NCBI GenBank assembly: GCA_037974335.1
Contig: CM075760.1
Location: 34,605,609-34,669,608 of the forward strand
From: Prionace glauca
Lineage: Eukaryota; Chordata; Chondrichthyes; Carcharhiniformes; Carcharhinidae
Direction: 5' to 3'
DNA length: 64,000 bases
The notes below the pieces were generated by a model. It saw nothing but the letters and a program-made list of their open reading frames with translations, did not search any database and was not told where the DNA came from. Made by a program: the position numbers and the translations under genes. Shown piece by piece: positions 19,900 through 30,199 of this stretch (positions are counted from its first letter, which is position 1; every line of letters begins with the position of its first letter).

Positions 19900-21560
19900 G
19901 CTATGAACAAAGAAAGATCACTCACAAACTACATGGTGTGAAGAAATTGTTAAAAACAACAAATCTGAGTAGAAAAATCAACTCACACAATAGCAGCAGG
20001 GTCAGAGCTCCAAGGGGAAACAGGTATTTGGTTGGGAGGGGGGCAGTGGGAGGGGGTTGCTTCATGATAATAAAGGTGCACAAGAAGATCAATCCGGGTC
20101 TGATTTTCAGACTGGGACTTGCAGCCGGGGCCTGGACTCTGAAATGTGGGAAGGGAAAGGAGAGGCGAGAGTTTTCCATTCCCCCCTTCAATGTGAGACT
20201 GAGGGTCCACATTGTCACCGATTGGACTATTATGGGATGTCGGTCTCTGACGTTGCTCACGGTGCCACCGAGAGATCGGCTGTTTCTCAAACCATTGTCC
20301 ACTTGAACCATCAATGACCCCCCGGCCCTCTCTGCACCCTATGTGCAGCAGCAGAGTACATTGTTTCACAACGGCTGTGCTCTGTTATCCTTGTAAATGA
20401 ACAGAGCAGTTCATCGTCTGAGAATTATAGAGTCTTAAAGAACAAACAGACGCCATTCGGCCCATTGCTCGCGTACTGTCTCTGCTGAAGGGTATCCACT
20501 TATTCCTAACCAACAGCTTGCTTTCAATATTGATTATATATATATTTCTCATTCCGTTTACTGCCCAAATATTAAATATCTTTGTAAATTACTTCTACAT
20601 TATGTCTCCATTACAGATTGGCATGGATCATCGCAATTTCTAACATCGTCTGCTCAAAACACAAGTCTTCTAATCGCTCCCTCCACTTTCATAGAGTTAG
20701 CCTGAAATGCTGCCATCCATTCACCCCCTGCGAGACCAGCCGGATTAATTCTGTTTCTTCTTAACCTTTTCCAAACTTGAATTGATCGGGTAGAAGTCTT
20801 CTAAACAGAGATTCTGCCCTGTCCGGTGTGGGGGTGAAAATGCCCCAGTTGGTCAAGTGGCACTCCCCTCAACACTGTGCTTCCTTATCCCAACTCCACG
20901 TTTTCCAGTGTCTCACACACTGTCTGTCAGGTTAACACTGAAAGAGGAAAGAGTCTCCCGCTCAGCACTGCACATTCTCAACCCAACTCTATCTTTCCCA
21001 ATCTCTCTCACACACTGTCTCTGAGGTTAACACGAAACGAACGAAGAATCAATAAACTGATCCAAGTGTTGCGAACTGTGCTCGCGAGAATGATGTGTTC
21101 AGCGTTAGACTTGTAGCCTTGCTTTCTGAAATCTGTGTTGTGAGTAAATATTTGATTATTGATATGTTTAATATCATTGGCAGCTTCTTCTCCTTCTGAC
21201 CCGAGTCCTTTCTCTCCTTTGATTCAGTAAAATAATAATTACTTCTTATTTTCTGGCTCATTTCCTCTAGTTTTTGTTTTGCTATGGGTTAAACAGAGGC
21301 AGCATTTTCATGAACTGAGTTGTATGTCTGTTAGTTACAGAATTGCATTCATTCACCTGTCTGAACAATCCCGCCAGATGGGGACATTTGGTTTCCCGCA
21401 TTTATCATATTCAGTCTATAAATTGTTGCATTATTTGATTTATTTTATAGCGATAGGGTGGGTTGGACGGTGGTGGGTGGATGGGGTGGGAGTTCTCCTG
21501 AGAAGGAGATACCCAATATTAAGCAATAGAATGAACAGGTTGCGAGAGAGTCTGTATCAT
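19900..21560. other. No gene recognised
   Basis: Apart from a short repeat-like piece near 20430-20500 (attcggcccattgctcgcg), I see no gene. A 211-codon frame at 21279-21914 has no domain and overlaps a V-flanking repeat. Confidence 0.4.
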
Positions 21561-21564
21561 ATGA

Positions 21565-21720
21565 CGCATGCTGTGTCTGTAACTCTGCAGACGGAAACAC
21601 CCACTTTTGGGGCAGAAATTGCCCCTCCCACTGCGCTGCAGGTCCAACAAACCCCGGACGAGAGAATAACATGCCCAATAACAGAAGGCAGTCAGTATGG
21701 GTCAGAGCGACAACAGCAAA
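21565..21720 (+). repeat. V-flanking repeat, copy 3
   Basis: The sequences tgtctgtaactctgcagacg and tcccactgcgctgcaggtcc match the copy at 9.28 kb. An orphan leader-like exon follows. Confidence 0.45.
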
Positions 21721-21731
21721 GACAGCTGACA

Positions 21732-21765
21732 ATGCTGCTGTTATTTCTTCTTATTTTCAATTCAG
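21732..21765 (+). pseudogene. Second orphan V leader-like exon
   Basis: ATG plus hydrophobic codons (MLLLFLLIFNS) last 34 nt, the same length and phase as the leaders of V1 and V3. The donor position reads AA instead of GT. No V exon was found downstream. Confidence 0.35.
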
Positions 21766-21934
21766 AACAGCGAAGAGTTTGTAACCAGTGCGCCCCTGAC
21801 GGAAGTTCTGAAACTTTCAATGTTGGGATAACGAGCAAAGTACAAATTTATCAATGGGGCAACTTCCAGTGCCCGAGTTTTAGGAGATATGTTTCAGAAA
21901 ATTCAGCCGTTTAAATATCTCGTAAATACTAAAC

Positions 21935-22150
21935 ATTAGTTACTAGTAGGACTTAGACGTCGCTGGCTGGCCAGCATTTATCGCCCATCCTTATTTGCCC
22001 TTCGAGAGCAGTTGAGAGTCAACCACATTGCTGTGGCTCTGGAATCACATGTAGACCAGACCAGGTAAGGGCGGCAGATTTCCTTCCCGAAAGGACATGA
22101 GTGAATCAGATGAGTTTTCAGACAATGGTTTCATGGTCATCAGTAAATTC
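21935..22150. mobile_element. Interspersed repeat fragment (unclassified shark-type repeat)
   Basis: Phrases include ctggccagcatttatcgccc, aaccacattgctgtggctct, atcacatgtagaccagacca and caatggtttcatggtcatca, which I recognise as a common elasmobranch interspersed repeat. A different part of what looks like the same family occurs at 39.88-40.0 kb. The class is not determined. Confidence 0.5.
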
Positions 22151-22565
22151 TGAATTCCGGCTCTCCCCAACACGAACTGAGTTTCTGGGTTAATAGTTTC
22201 GCGATAATATCACGGAGCCACCCCCTCTTTATTTATCATATCACTTGATTTTTACTCTGTCTATTACACTCGGTACTTTTCAATCTCGATCTCTATTTCA
22301 AAAACTTCCTCATTTTCTGTCCACTCCTCCGACAATAACTGAACTTTCCTCTGTCCTATTTTCCAATCACTCAGTCTAGTTTACATGCTCCCTCTTTCCT
22401 CTTTACCATTTCTGTTTTCAACTCTCTTCATTTCTGACGGAATTTTAATAATTAGATTCTATAATTTATTTTCAGTTGCGTCATTTCCTTTTTTGACTAT
22501 TTTAAAATAATCCCATCACTCCCTCCGCCGACATTGCAGACACACAGAGTGGATCTCACAATCGG
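22150..22565. other. No gene recognised
   Basis: T/C-rich sequence between a repeat and the V5 RSS. Confidence 0.4.
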
Positions 22566-22569
22566 TGCA

Positions 22570-22608
22570 GGTTTTTGTATGGGACCCCCCTGTGTTTGTT
22601 ACACTGTG
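22570..22608 (-). promoter_or_regulatory. 23-bp-spacer RSS of V5
   Basis: Minus strand: consensus heptamer CACAGTG (22608-22602), 23-bp spacer, consensus nonamer ACAAAAACC (22578-22570). Confidence 0.92.
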
Positions 22609-22941
22609 GCTCACGGCACAGAGATAGGTGGCGGTGTCTGTAACTCTGGCGTCTCTCACAGTCAGGGCACTGAATTTGTTGCCTCCCCCGATTGAGGCAG
22701 TGATCCTCTCGCTTTGATCGGTCTCTCTTTTGGCCATCACCAGATGCTGGGGTGGCTGATTCGGGGACTGTCTATACCTATACCAGCTGGTAAACGCAGA
22801 GGTGGTGGTGCAGTTGATGGATATGGTTTCCTCTTCGCTGACAACCTCCCACCGAGGGAGCTGCATCACCTCATCTGCTCCAGTCACTCCCGTGAAGATC
22901 AGAGTGAAAAGCAGCAAAGAGAATCTGTAAATTCGGAGCAT
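22609..22941 (-). CDS. TCR V segment V5 with no leader intron
   Basis: A single open frame runs from ATG at 22941 through a signal peptide (MLRIYRFSLLLFTLIFTG) directly into the V domain (ADEVMQLPRWEVVSEEETIS). It has first Cys SINCTTT, WYRYRQSPNQPPQHLV around the conserved Trp, and FR3 FSALTVRDARVTDTATYLCA with VS before the heptamer. V1-V4 all split leader and V with a phase-1 intron of about 80-165 bp; here the intron is absent. The distance from Met to the first Cys (44 residues) is normal for a spliced leader plus FR1, so nothing else is missing. The perfect RSS shows it is an unrearranged segment. TRAV-like; probably usable. Confidence 0.88.
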
Positions 22942-23585
22942 TTTTCAGATCATATAAAATTCCTGCTCAAGCAATTGTCCAAGGAGTTCAGTTTAGAATT
23001 CGGATATGTGTATAATATTCACACGAAATAACAAGGAGCCAAAAACCCGCTCCAGTTGTAACTGTGGCGTCTCTCTGTCGAGCTGACGAAAGCAGCTGAG
23101 ACTCGAGCTTTATCCGCTCACGGATGTCGATTCTACTGGAATCAGAGATGGAGAATTGAAACCGGAATAAATAAACCCCATCGGTAACCCCATGTTTCCG
23201 GTTACAAATCTCGTCCCACGTGTCTAACTAGGAAACCATTTTCCCTATCAGAACATTGACTGAACCCAGCTCAGGGTGAATCCATTCACTGGCTGCCGGC
23301 TCACCAGCTACTAACCCCACAGCACCACCGCGGACACAGGGAAATGCAGTGAGAACATCCCGAGGCAAAATATACAAGGTCAAGTTTGAAACGGATGTTT
23401 TCAAATATCCAATTCCTGTTTTACAGAACAGGCAAAGGAAATGCTCAACATTTGGACTGTTTGGAGAATATTCATAACAAGTAATTGTGAACCAAACACA
23501 TTTCATATTTACTTTAATTTTAAAAACGTGATTTAAAATGAAATTTTACGTATTCAGTCGGTCTGATTTATTTCTGTTTGAGCAG

Positions 23586-23901
23586 GTTTATCAGATCTGA
23601 GTCATGGAGATTCTGTCACTCTGTCGCTATCCTCAGGATGAAAGACGAAAGAAGAAACATTGAGTTTAACCTGTACCTATGATATTACAATGATCAACTA
23701 CATTTTATCCTGATACCGGCAACACTCAGCGAAACAGCGTCTATTTGTATTGAGGAAAAATTAGATATTTGTTGAAGATATAACAAATCTTGTTGAAAGC
23801 CGTTTCCCTGGAGACCTTCAGACGTCGAGTAAATTCACCAGTTTGACTATCTCTGGTCTACAGCTGACTGACGCTGCCGTGTATCACTGCGCTTTCAGTC
23901 T
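23586..23901 (+). pseudogene. V segment pseudogene V7
   Basis: After a tctgtttgagcag acceptor, broken frames retain ETLSLTCTYDI (first Cys), YRQHSAKQRLFVLRKN, and FR3 RFPGDLQTSSKFTSLTISGL then QLTDAAVYHCAFS. Stops and a frameshift interrupt FR1 and FR2, the Trp position reads a stop, and YYC is YHC. No leader was identified. FR3 is TRAV/TRDV-like. Confidence 0.82.
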
Positions 23902-23940
23902 CATCGTCATGGAAATCAGTCTGACTGATGTACAAAACCT
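23902..23940 (+). promoter_or_regulatory. Degenerate 23-bp RSS of pseudogene V7
   Basis: CATCGTC at 23902-23908, 23 bp, then ACAAAACCT at 23932-23940. The heptamer matches consensus poorly, while the nonamer is recognisable. Confidence 0.55.
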
Positions 23941-23944
23941 GCCT

Positions 23945-24710
23945 TGAACTATCGGTTGAAACCGTGTCTGCTGCACAGAATCGTGGGCAGATGCAGCCAC
24001 AATGTAACAGTCAGCCAGGCAAGAATCCTCATTAACCTGGGATCAGCCTTCACCCAAGTGTTTCCAGTATCCGGCCACTTCAGTCATCGTGCCTCTTTGA
24101 GTCTGTGAGATCACTCAGTGGTGAGTTGGCTGATATTTAAGGAAACACCTCGAGCTTTCACCACCTCGATAGGGGAACGGTTGCCCTTTTCCAGATGGGA
24201 TTGTGGAAACGAAACCCTGCTCTGTAAATTGGCAGCTGCAAATTCTGGCTTGCTCATAGTAACAAAAACACTCCAGCAGGAAGGAAACATTCTGTAGTTC
24301 ACTGGTCATTCGGGGAATTCTATTCTCAATGTTTGTTTTAAAGATCACAGTCGCTTCCTTGTGAAATCTCTTCATTGAGTATACACTTCCTCTGAAGCTG
24401 CAAAACTCTTGTCGGATCAAATAAACCCAGACCACAGGTCGCCGGAAAAAGGCTTCAAAATCTGATGGGGATTGAGTTGCTGAATATTAGACAGACACCG
24501 GAACTGGCTCAAATGACAATTACTAAACCAAAGAGATCAAATACATTTAAGAAGGTCAGCGATAGTCCAACTGCGAGTTGAAATTAACCAATGCAATTCC
24601 TCAAATGTTCCTTATCTCTTGTTGAGGTTGTGTTTTGTTCTGATATTTCAGGAAGGCACCTGCGTCTCTCTCAGTGGAGGGTGAATTATTCTTTCTGTTT
24701 ATCGGTGCAA
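23945..24710. other. No gene recognised
   Basis: The spacer between oppositely oriented pseudogenes V7 and V6. A 106-codon minus frame at 24115-24435 shows no domain. Confidence 0.4.
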
Positions 24711-24714
24711 GAGC

Positions 24715-24726
24715 ACCCTCTGGTGG
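24715..24726 (-). promoter_or_regulatory. CTCF-like motif (e)
   Basis: The minus strand reads CCACCAGAGGGT, 11 of 12 core positions, about 24 bp beyond the V6 RSS. This mirrors motif (c) beside V2. Confidence 0.5.
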
Positions 24727-24749
24727 TACCTTTCTAGAACACCAGTGTG

Positions 24750-25045
24750 AGGTTTTGTCCGGGAACCGCTCTATCTCTGCCGCAGTGTGGGCTCAATGGC
24801 ACAGAAATACACAGCGCTGTCGGAGTGAAGAGCCCTGGCTTATTTAAGAGAGCAGTTTTGTTTCCTTTGTGCAAACAGCAGGAAGCCTGGCTCTTGAGAC
24901 GAATCTCCCGTGCTTTATCCTCATTGAATATTTCGGACCTTTTCCGGTTTACTGGACGTATCAGAACAGAGATGGTTCACGGTTGGTTATTGACTGACGA
25001 CACTCCGGTATTGTGCTCTGTCCTTCCTGAATTGTTAATTCACAA
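24750..25045 (-). pseudogene. V segment pseudogene V6 with RSS (V2 family)
   Basis: On the minus strand an RSS comprises CACACTG (24789-24783), a 24-bp spacer and ACAAAACCT (24758-24750). Upstream of it, FR3 reads SDSAVYFCAIEP (V2: SDSAVYFCAIGA), and CTKETK/KGNKT-like sequence matches V2 FR3. FR1 is recognisable as ELTIQEGQST near 25040. Frameshifts and stops break the middle. The RSS spacer and flanks align with those of V2, so the two are paralogues in opposite orientation. Confidence 0.8.
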
Positions 25046-25141
25046 GGAACCTGGAACAAGGAATCATCGTTCATGGTTCCAATAACACAAACACAGAGTA
25101 TTCCAAAAGTCAGAAATTAAACACAATTCCTGGATAAGACA

Positions 25142-25290
25142 TTGACTGAACTCAATGTGGAGATACCGGCGTTGGACTGGGGTAAACACAGTAAGAAGTC
25201 TCACAACACCAGGTTAAAGTCTCACAAGTTTATTTGGTAGAAAACGCCAAAAGCTTTCGGTGTTTTCCCCTTCATCAGGTGTCTCACCAG
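25142..25290. repeat. Fold-back family repeat, copy 3
   Basis: Contains tgtggagataccggcgttgg, acagtaagaagtctcacaac, aaagctttcggtgttttccc and cttcatcaggtgtctcacc. Probably inserted just upstream of V6. Confidence 0.75.
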
Positions 25291-27064
25291 ACAACAAGAC
25301 CATTATTACCCGTAAGGAACAAGGGGACATATCGTAATTCCTTTAGAGTTCGACAGAAAAATACAGATTATTCTCGATGTGTTGATTCTTCTAATCTGAT
25401 ATAAAGTGTAACCCAGATCAGAATGTGGCTTCACTGACTCAGAAACTGAGGTTGTTTTTCAGGGATACGTCTAACTGTTCTGTGAATGTTGATCGAAGTG
25501 ACGCACCAATAAATGGGATTCGGACAGAATTATCTAGTCTGATTGCTTCTCTTTCTCTTTCTGACATTTTCAGGGTTTCTGCCTCCCTTTTCTTGTTTCT
25601 GTCGCTGTCAGTTGTACGTTCTGACTCTCTTTTCGAAGTACCATGAAAATGCGGAGTTCAGAAAATCTAACTTGTCTCGGAATCTTATGAAAAAAAAAAA
25701 TCCTCACAAGAACTACTCTGTTAATAGTAGCAAACATATTTCTGTACTTTATAGATAAGTTTGAAATTACAACAGTTAGACAAAATGCTTAATTTAGTGG
25801 GAATCAGGGCAAAATCAATTCCCTCTGCATGCGGCACAATAACAGTTGCAATCTGCAAAGTTTCGAGTTGATTTGAATTCGTTTTATTCATTCTTTATGG
25901 CGTGCACATTGGATAAACAGAATGAGCTATCGAGATACAAGGAAAGCATTTCTCCCTTCTTTATAGTTATCTAAAATGAAGTGTGTGTTACTCGGCATAA
26001 TAATAATTACCTGATGACATAATTATACATCGATGTGAGAAACCTGTCACTTTTTCAGTCGCGCTGGCAAAATGCTTTTACCAAACCATTTATTTTGCAT
26101 GGAAAACACAAACTGCCGCCAACTTCAATAAAAAAAATTGGAAAATATTAATCTGTCAGTTTGTTTGCCCATTAGTATTGTATCGTCCAGGTATCATTCA
26201 CAACTTAAGCTCCAAAGACCTTAGTGCATCAAAGTGCAGCAACGTTTGGATGGAATTATCATCTGATAACTACATCAGTTGTGTACATTAATCCCTAAAT
26301 GCAATCTCCAGGCAATAACTCCTATGGGCAATGGCGAACAATGTTCGCATAGAGTGGATGATAACAAAAGGGCAAATGGCCACCCGACCTCCTGCTGCAA
26401 ACTTTCATCCCTGACAACGATATTCAATATTCACACTTCAGCAACCGGGTCCCAGGTCCAGCTGTCGAGTGACTGAACCTCTCTGTGACTCACAAAGGCC
26501 GGCGCCTGCAGTAAGTGAACGCCGCCAGCAGATGGTGATATTGCATTATTTTCGTCACGAGACAGTGACATTCCAGTTTCAACTCACAGTTAGATTTTCT
26601 GCCTATCACCCTGACTGGAATAGTGCCTTTCCAACACTACCACCGCTATGGCAAAGGAAACTAGCAAAGTGCAATAAATGCTTGATTCGACATCGAAGCC
26701 CACACTCGGTAAAAATATGTTTTAAATGGTTTATTTTGGGTATATTTGTGGCATCTCCTCCACCAGTGGCCCAGAGTGAGGGGGAATTAATATAAGTTTC
26801 ACCCTGTGTGAACTGACCATTACTTGGAGAGGTTCATGATCAAAAATATCATTCCAATAAATCTCCTGCCCAACACCAATTTTGTGCAGAGCAAGACTGC
26901 TTTGAGATAAAGATATAAAACACATACGTGTTTAAATTGTGATAAGTAAGTTATACATATTGGCCCAGAAACATGGGGGAGAATTATCATTTTTCATTCT
27001 TGAAAACGTGACCTTGGGATATTTTAACTTTGAATCAGAGAGCGCCATCGAGATGGTGGTTTAG
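25290..27064. other. 1.8 kb without recognised gene
   Basis: AT-rich sequence with no V, J or constant exon that I recognise. It contains CTCF-like motif (f). Confidence 0.4.
26525..26536 (+). promoter_or_regulatory. CTCF-like motif (f)
   Basis: CCAGCAGATGGT, 11 of 12 core positions. No V segment was recognised next to it. Confidence 0.45.
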
Positions 27065-30035
27065 TTTCTCATCCAGTGAAGCAGCGCCTCGGATAGATTT
27101 GATTTGATTTGCTTTCTTATTGTCAAATGTATTAACATAAACTGAAAAGTATTGTTGTTGCGCGCTATACAGAGAAAGCGTAAGTACATGGAGAGTGACA
27201 GGAGCGAGAGCAGAATGTGGTGGAACATTCATAGCTGAGGTATCGAGAAAGATCAACTTTGTGCGAGGTAGCGATGGAAAGGTGGTAGGAATGGAGGGTC
27301 TTAATGACATTACTGTTACTAGAGAGGTGGTGCTCGACAGACTGGAGGGGCTGATTGTGGACAAGTCCCCAGGACCGGATGGAATGTATCCGAGGGTTCT
27401 GAGAGAAATGGCGGAGGTGATAGTGGATGCCTTGGTGGTTATTTTCCAGACGTCGCTGGATTCCGGGGAAGTGCCGGAAGATTGGAAAACGGCTAATGTT
27501 ACGCCGTTGTTTAAGAAGGGTGCCAGGCAAAAGGTAGGGAATTATAGGCCGGTTAGTTTAACATCTGTGGTAGGTAAAATGTTAGAATCCGTCATTAAGG
27601 AGGAAATAGCGAGGCATCTTGAAGGGAATTGCTTGATAGAGCAGACGCAGCACGGTTTCATTAAAGGGAAGTCGTGTCTGACAAATTTACTGGAGTTCTA
27701 TGAGGATGTGTCTAGGGCAGTGGATGGAGGAGAGCCGGTGGATGTGGTCTTTCTGGATTTTCAGAAGGCGTTTGACAAGGTACCTCACAAGAGGTTATTG
27801 CAGAAGGTCAGGGGACATGGAGTTGGGGGTAGGGTGTTAGCGTGGATAGAGGATTGGTTGTCAAATAGGAGGCAGAGAGTGGGGGTCAATGGGTGCTATT
27901 CGGATTGGCGGTTGGTGACTAGTGGGGTGCCCCAGGGGTCGGTGCTGGGGCCTCAGCTATTTACCATTTATATAGATGATCTGGAGGAGGGAACCGAGTA
28001 TAGGGTGTGGAAATTTGCAGATGACACCAAGATTGGGGGAAAGGCAAATTGTGAGGAGGGTGTGGAAAGTCTGCAGAAGGATCTAGATAGGCTGGGCGAA
28101 TGGGCCAGGAAATGGCAAATGGAATTTAATGTTGGCAAGTGTGAGGTGGTCCACTTTGGTAGGAGGAATGGTAGGAAGGATTATTACTTACGTGGCGAAA
28201 AACTGCAGCAGGCGACGGTGCAGAGGGACCTCGGGGTCCTTGTGCATGAGTCGCAAAAACCCAGCTTGCAGGTGCAGCAGGTGGTCAGGAAGGCGAATGG
28301 GATGCTGGCCTTCATAGCGAGGGGGATTGAATATAAAAGTAGGGAGGTCTTGCTGCAACTGTATAGGGCATTGGTGAGGCCGCAGCTGGAGTACTGTGTG
28401 CAGTTTTGGGCGCCGCACCTGCGCAAGGATATTTTGGCCCTGGAGGGAGTGCAGAGGAGGTTTACTAGGCTGATACCAGAGTTGAGGGGATTGAGCTATG
28501 AGGAGAGGCTGAATAAACTAGGCTTGTACTCGTTAGAGTTTAGAAGAATGAGGGGAGATATCATTGAGACGTATAAGATGATGAATGGGATGGATAGGAT
28601 AGAGGTGGAGAGACTCTTCCCGCTCAAAAAGGACAGTAGGACTAGGGGGCACAGCCTCAAGATAAAGGGGAGGCGGTTTAGAACAGAGTTGAGGAGGAAC
28701 TTCTTCACTCAAAGGGTGTTGAATCTCTGGAATTCTCTGCCCGTTGAAGTGGTGGAGGCTGCCTCGCTAAATATTTTTAAGAAACGGGTTGATGGGTTTT
28801 TGATAAGAGAAGGTATTAAGGGTTATGGGAAGGTGGAACTGAGCCACGACAGATCAGCCATGATCTTATTGAATGGCGGGGCAGGCTCGAAGGGCTAGAT
28901 GGCCTACTCCTGCTCCTGTTTCTTATGTTCTTATGTTCTTAGTTCCATTTAAAAGCCTGATGGCAGCAGGGGAGCAGCTGCTCCTGAAGCGGTTGGTACA
29001 TGAACTCAAACATTTGTGATTTTCCTGACGGTAGAAAGTGGAAGAGAGTATATCCGGGGTGCGTGGGATCCTCAATTATTCTGGCTGCTTTGCCGAAGCA
29101 ATGTAGATAGGGCCAAGGAATGCGAGGCTGGTTTGCATGATGGACTGTGCTACATTCACGACTTTTTGTACTTTCTTACGTTCCTTGGCAGAGCAGGAGC
29201 CAAACCAAGCTGTGATACAACCAGAGAGGATGCTTTCCATGGTGCTTTGTAAAGGTTGGTGAGAGTTGCAGCTGACATGCCAAACGTCCTTCGACTTCTG
29301 AGAAAGTAAAGGCGTTTGTGGGCGTTAGTGGGCTTCCTTAACTATAGTGTCAGCATCGGGGGGGACCAGGACAGGTTGTTGGTTATCTGGTCACCTAAAA
29401 ACTTGAAGCTCTAGACCCTTCCTACTTCGTCCAGGTTGATGTAGACAGGGGCAATTTCTCCTCAAGCTTCCTAAAGTCGATGACAATTTAATTCGTTTTG
29501 TTAACATTGAGGGAGAGATGGCACCAATTCCACCAGATTCTCTATCTCATTCCTGTATTCTGTCTCGTCATTGTTTGAGATAAGACTCAATACGGTGGTG
29601 TCGTCAGTAAAACTGAAAATCGAATTGATTTTGACCACATCGTCATAGGTATATCAGGATTGTATGGGGGGAGGGGGCGGTGGTGGGTGGGTACACAACC
29701 TTGTGGGACACCGCTGTTGAGGATGATCGTGGAGGAGGTGCTGTTGTCTGTCCTTACTGATTTGTGCTGTTAGGAAGTTCAGGATCCGGTTGTAGAGGGA
29801 GGAGCTGAGCCCAGGCCACGGAGTTTGGAGACGAGTTTCGTCTGAATAAGACTGAGCTGCATTCAATAAATAGTAGCCTGACATCGGTGTATTTGTTATC
29901 GAGGTGTACCAGCGTTGAGTGCAGGGCCAGGGAGATGGTGTCTGCTGTGGACCTGTTGCGGCGGTGAGCGAACTGGAGTAGATTTCTATTCCAATCTTGT
30001 TTGTTGTATTAAAATTCCACCAGCGTTTTGGTGGT
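27065..30035 (-). mobile_element. Second-type non-LTR LINE fragment (L2/Rex1-like), split by a CR1
   Basis: Left part 27065-27268 holds the 3' terminus; on the plus strand it reads gatttgatttgctttcttat and gcgcgctatacagag. Right part 28942-30035 holds decayed RT coding sequence. Minus-strand phrases include [42 protein letters not shown] and LIS-NNDET-like. The RT differs clearly from the CR1 family. The phrases flanking the gap (gatcaactttgtgcgaggta / ttccatttaaaagcctgatg) are adjacent in the intact repeat as I know it, so the CR1 at 27269-28941 landed inside this element. The clade name is tentative. Confidence 0.7.
27269..28941 (+). mobile_element. CR1-like LINE, 5'-truncated, RT frame open
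   Basis: A continuous frame (27195-28898, LINE part from about 27269) covers the whole RT: YRPVSLTSVVGKMLESVIKE, FLDFQKAFDKVPH, TSGVPQGSVLGPQLF, KFADDTKIGG and the CR1 C-terminal tail. It carries no stop. The endonuclease and ORF1 are missing. A small deletion near 28827 (gttatgggaaggtgg) removes the usual end, so the frame runs on a few codons. It ends in ttcttatgttcttatgttct. It probably arose by incomplete reverse transcription and is not autonomous. Confidence 0.92.
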
Positions 30036-30087
30036 CCCAGATTAGTAGCTGGTCGAGGGATTACACGATCGTCTCACCTAAAACTGG

Positions 30088-30182
30088 TGCTCCAGGTGAG
30101 GCTCGAACTCACAACCTCGGCATAGCCCGCTGACTGCACTGCTGTATAAGTACCGCGCGCTAACCGATTGCGCCACTGGAGC
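30088..30182 (-). tRNA. tRNA-Ile (TAT anticodon), intron-containing
   Basis: The minus strand begins GCTCCAGTGGCGCAATCGGT (box A) and ends with GAGTTCGAGCCTC (T arm) and CTGGAGC plus discriminator A. Acceptor strands GCTCCAG/CTGGAGC pair fully. An intron of about 20 nt follows the TACTTATA anticodon loop, as in vertebrate tRNA-Ile(UAU). No lesion seen; likely functional. Confidence 0.93.
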
Positions 30183-30199
30183 ACTCAGCTTTGCTTATT

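Noticed and set aside
21279-21914. 211-codon frame with a tryptophan-rich middle
   Set aside because: No domain or codon pattern; it crosses a V-flanking repeat and an orphan leader. Probably chance.
5817-25045. Immunoglobulin light-chain identity for the V cluster
   Set aside because: FR3 motifs (FHLSMKDL, YLNISALSVEDGAVYYCAV, SLTISGLQLTDAAVYHCAF) and WYRQ-type FR2 fit TRAV/TRDV better. V4 remains ambiguous and is listed separately.
26440-26530. RSS-like CACAGAG with a 23-bp spacer and a Cys codon upstream (minus strand)
   Set aside because: The nonamer is far from consensus and no FR3 sequence precedes it.
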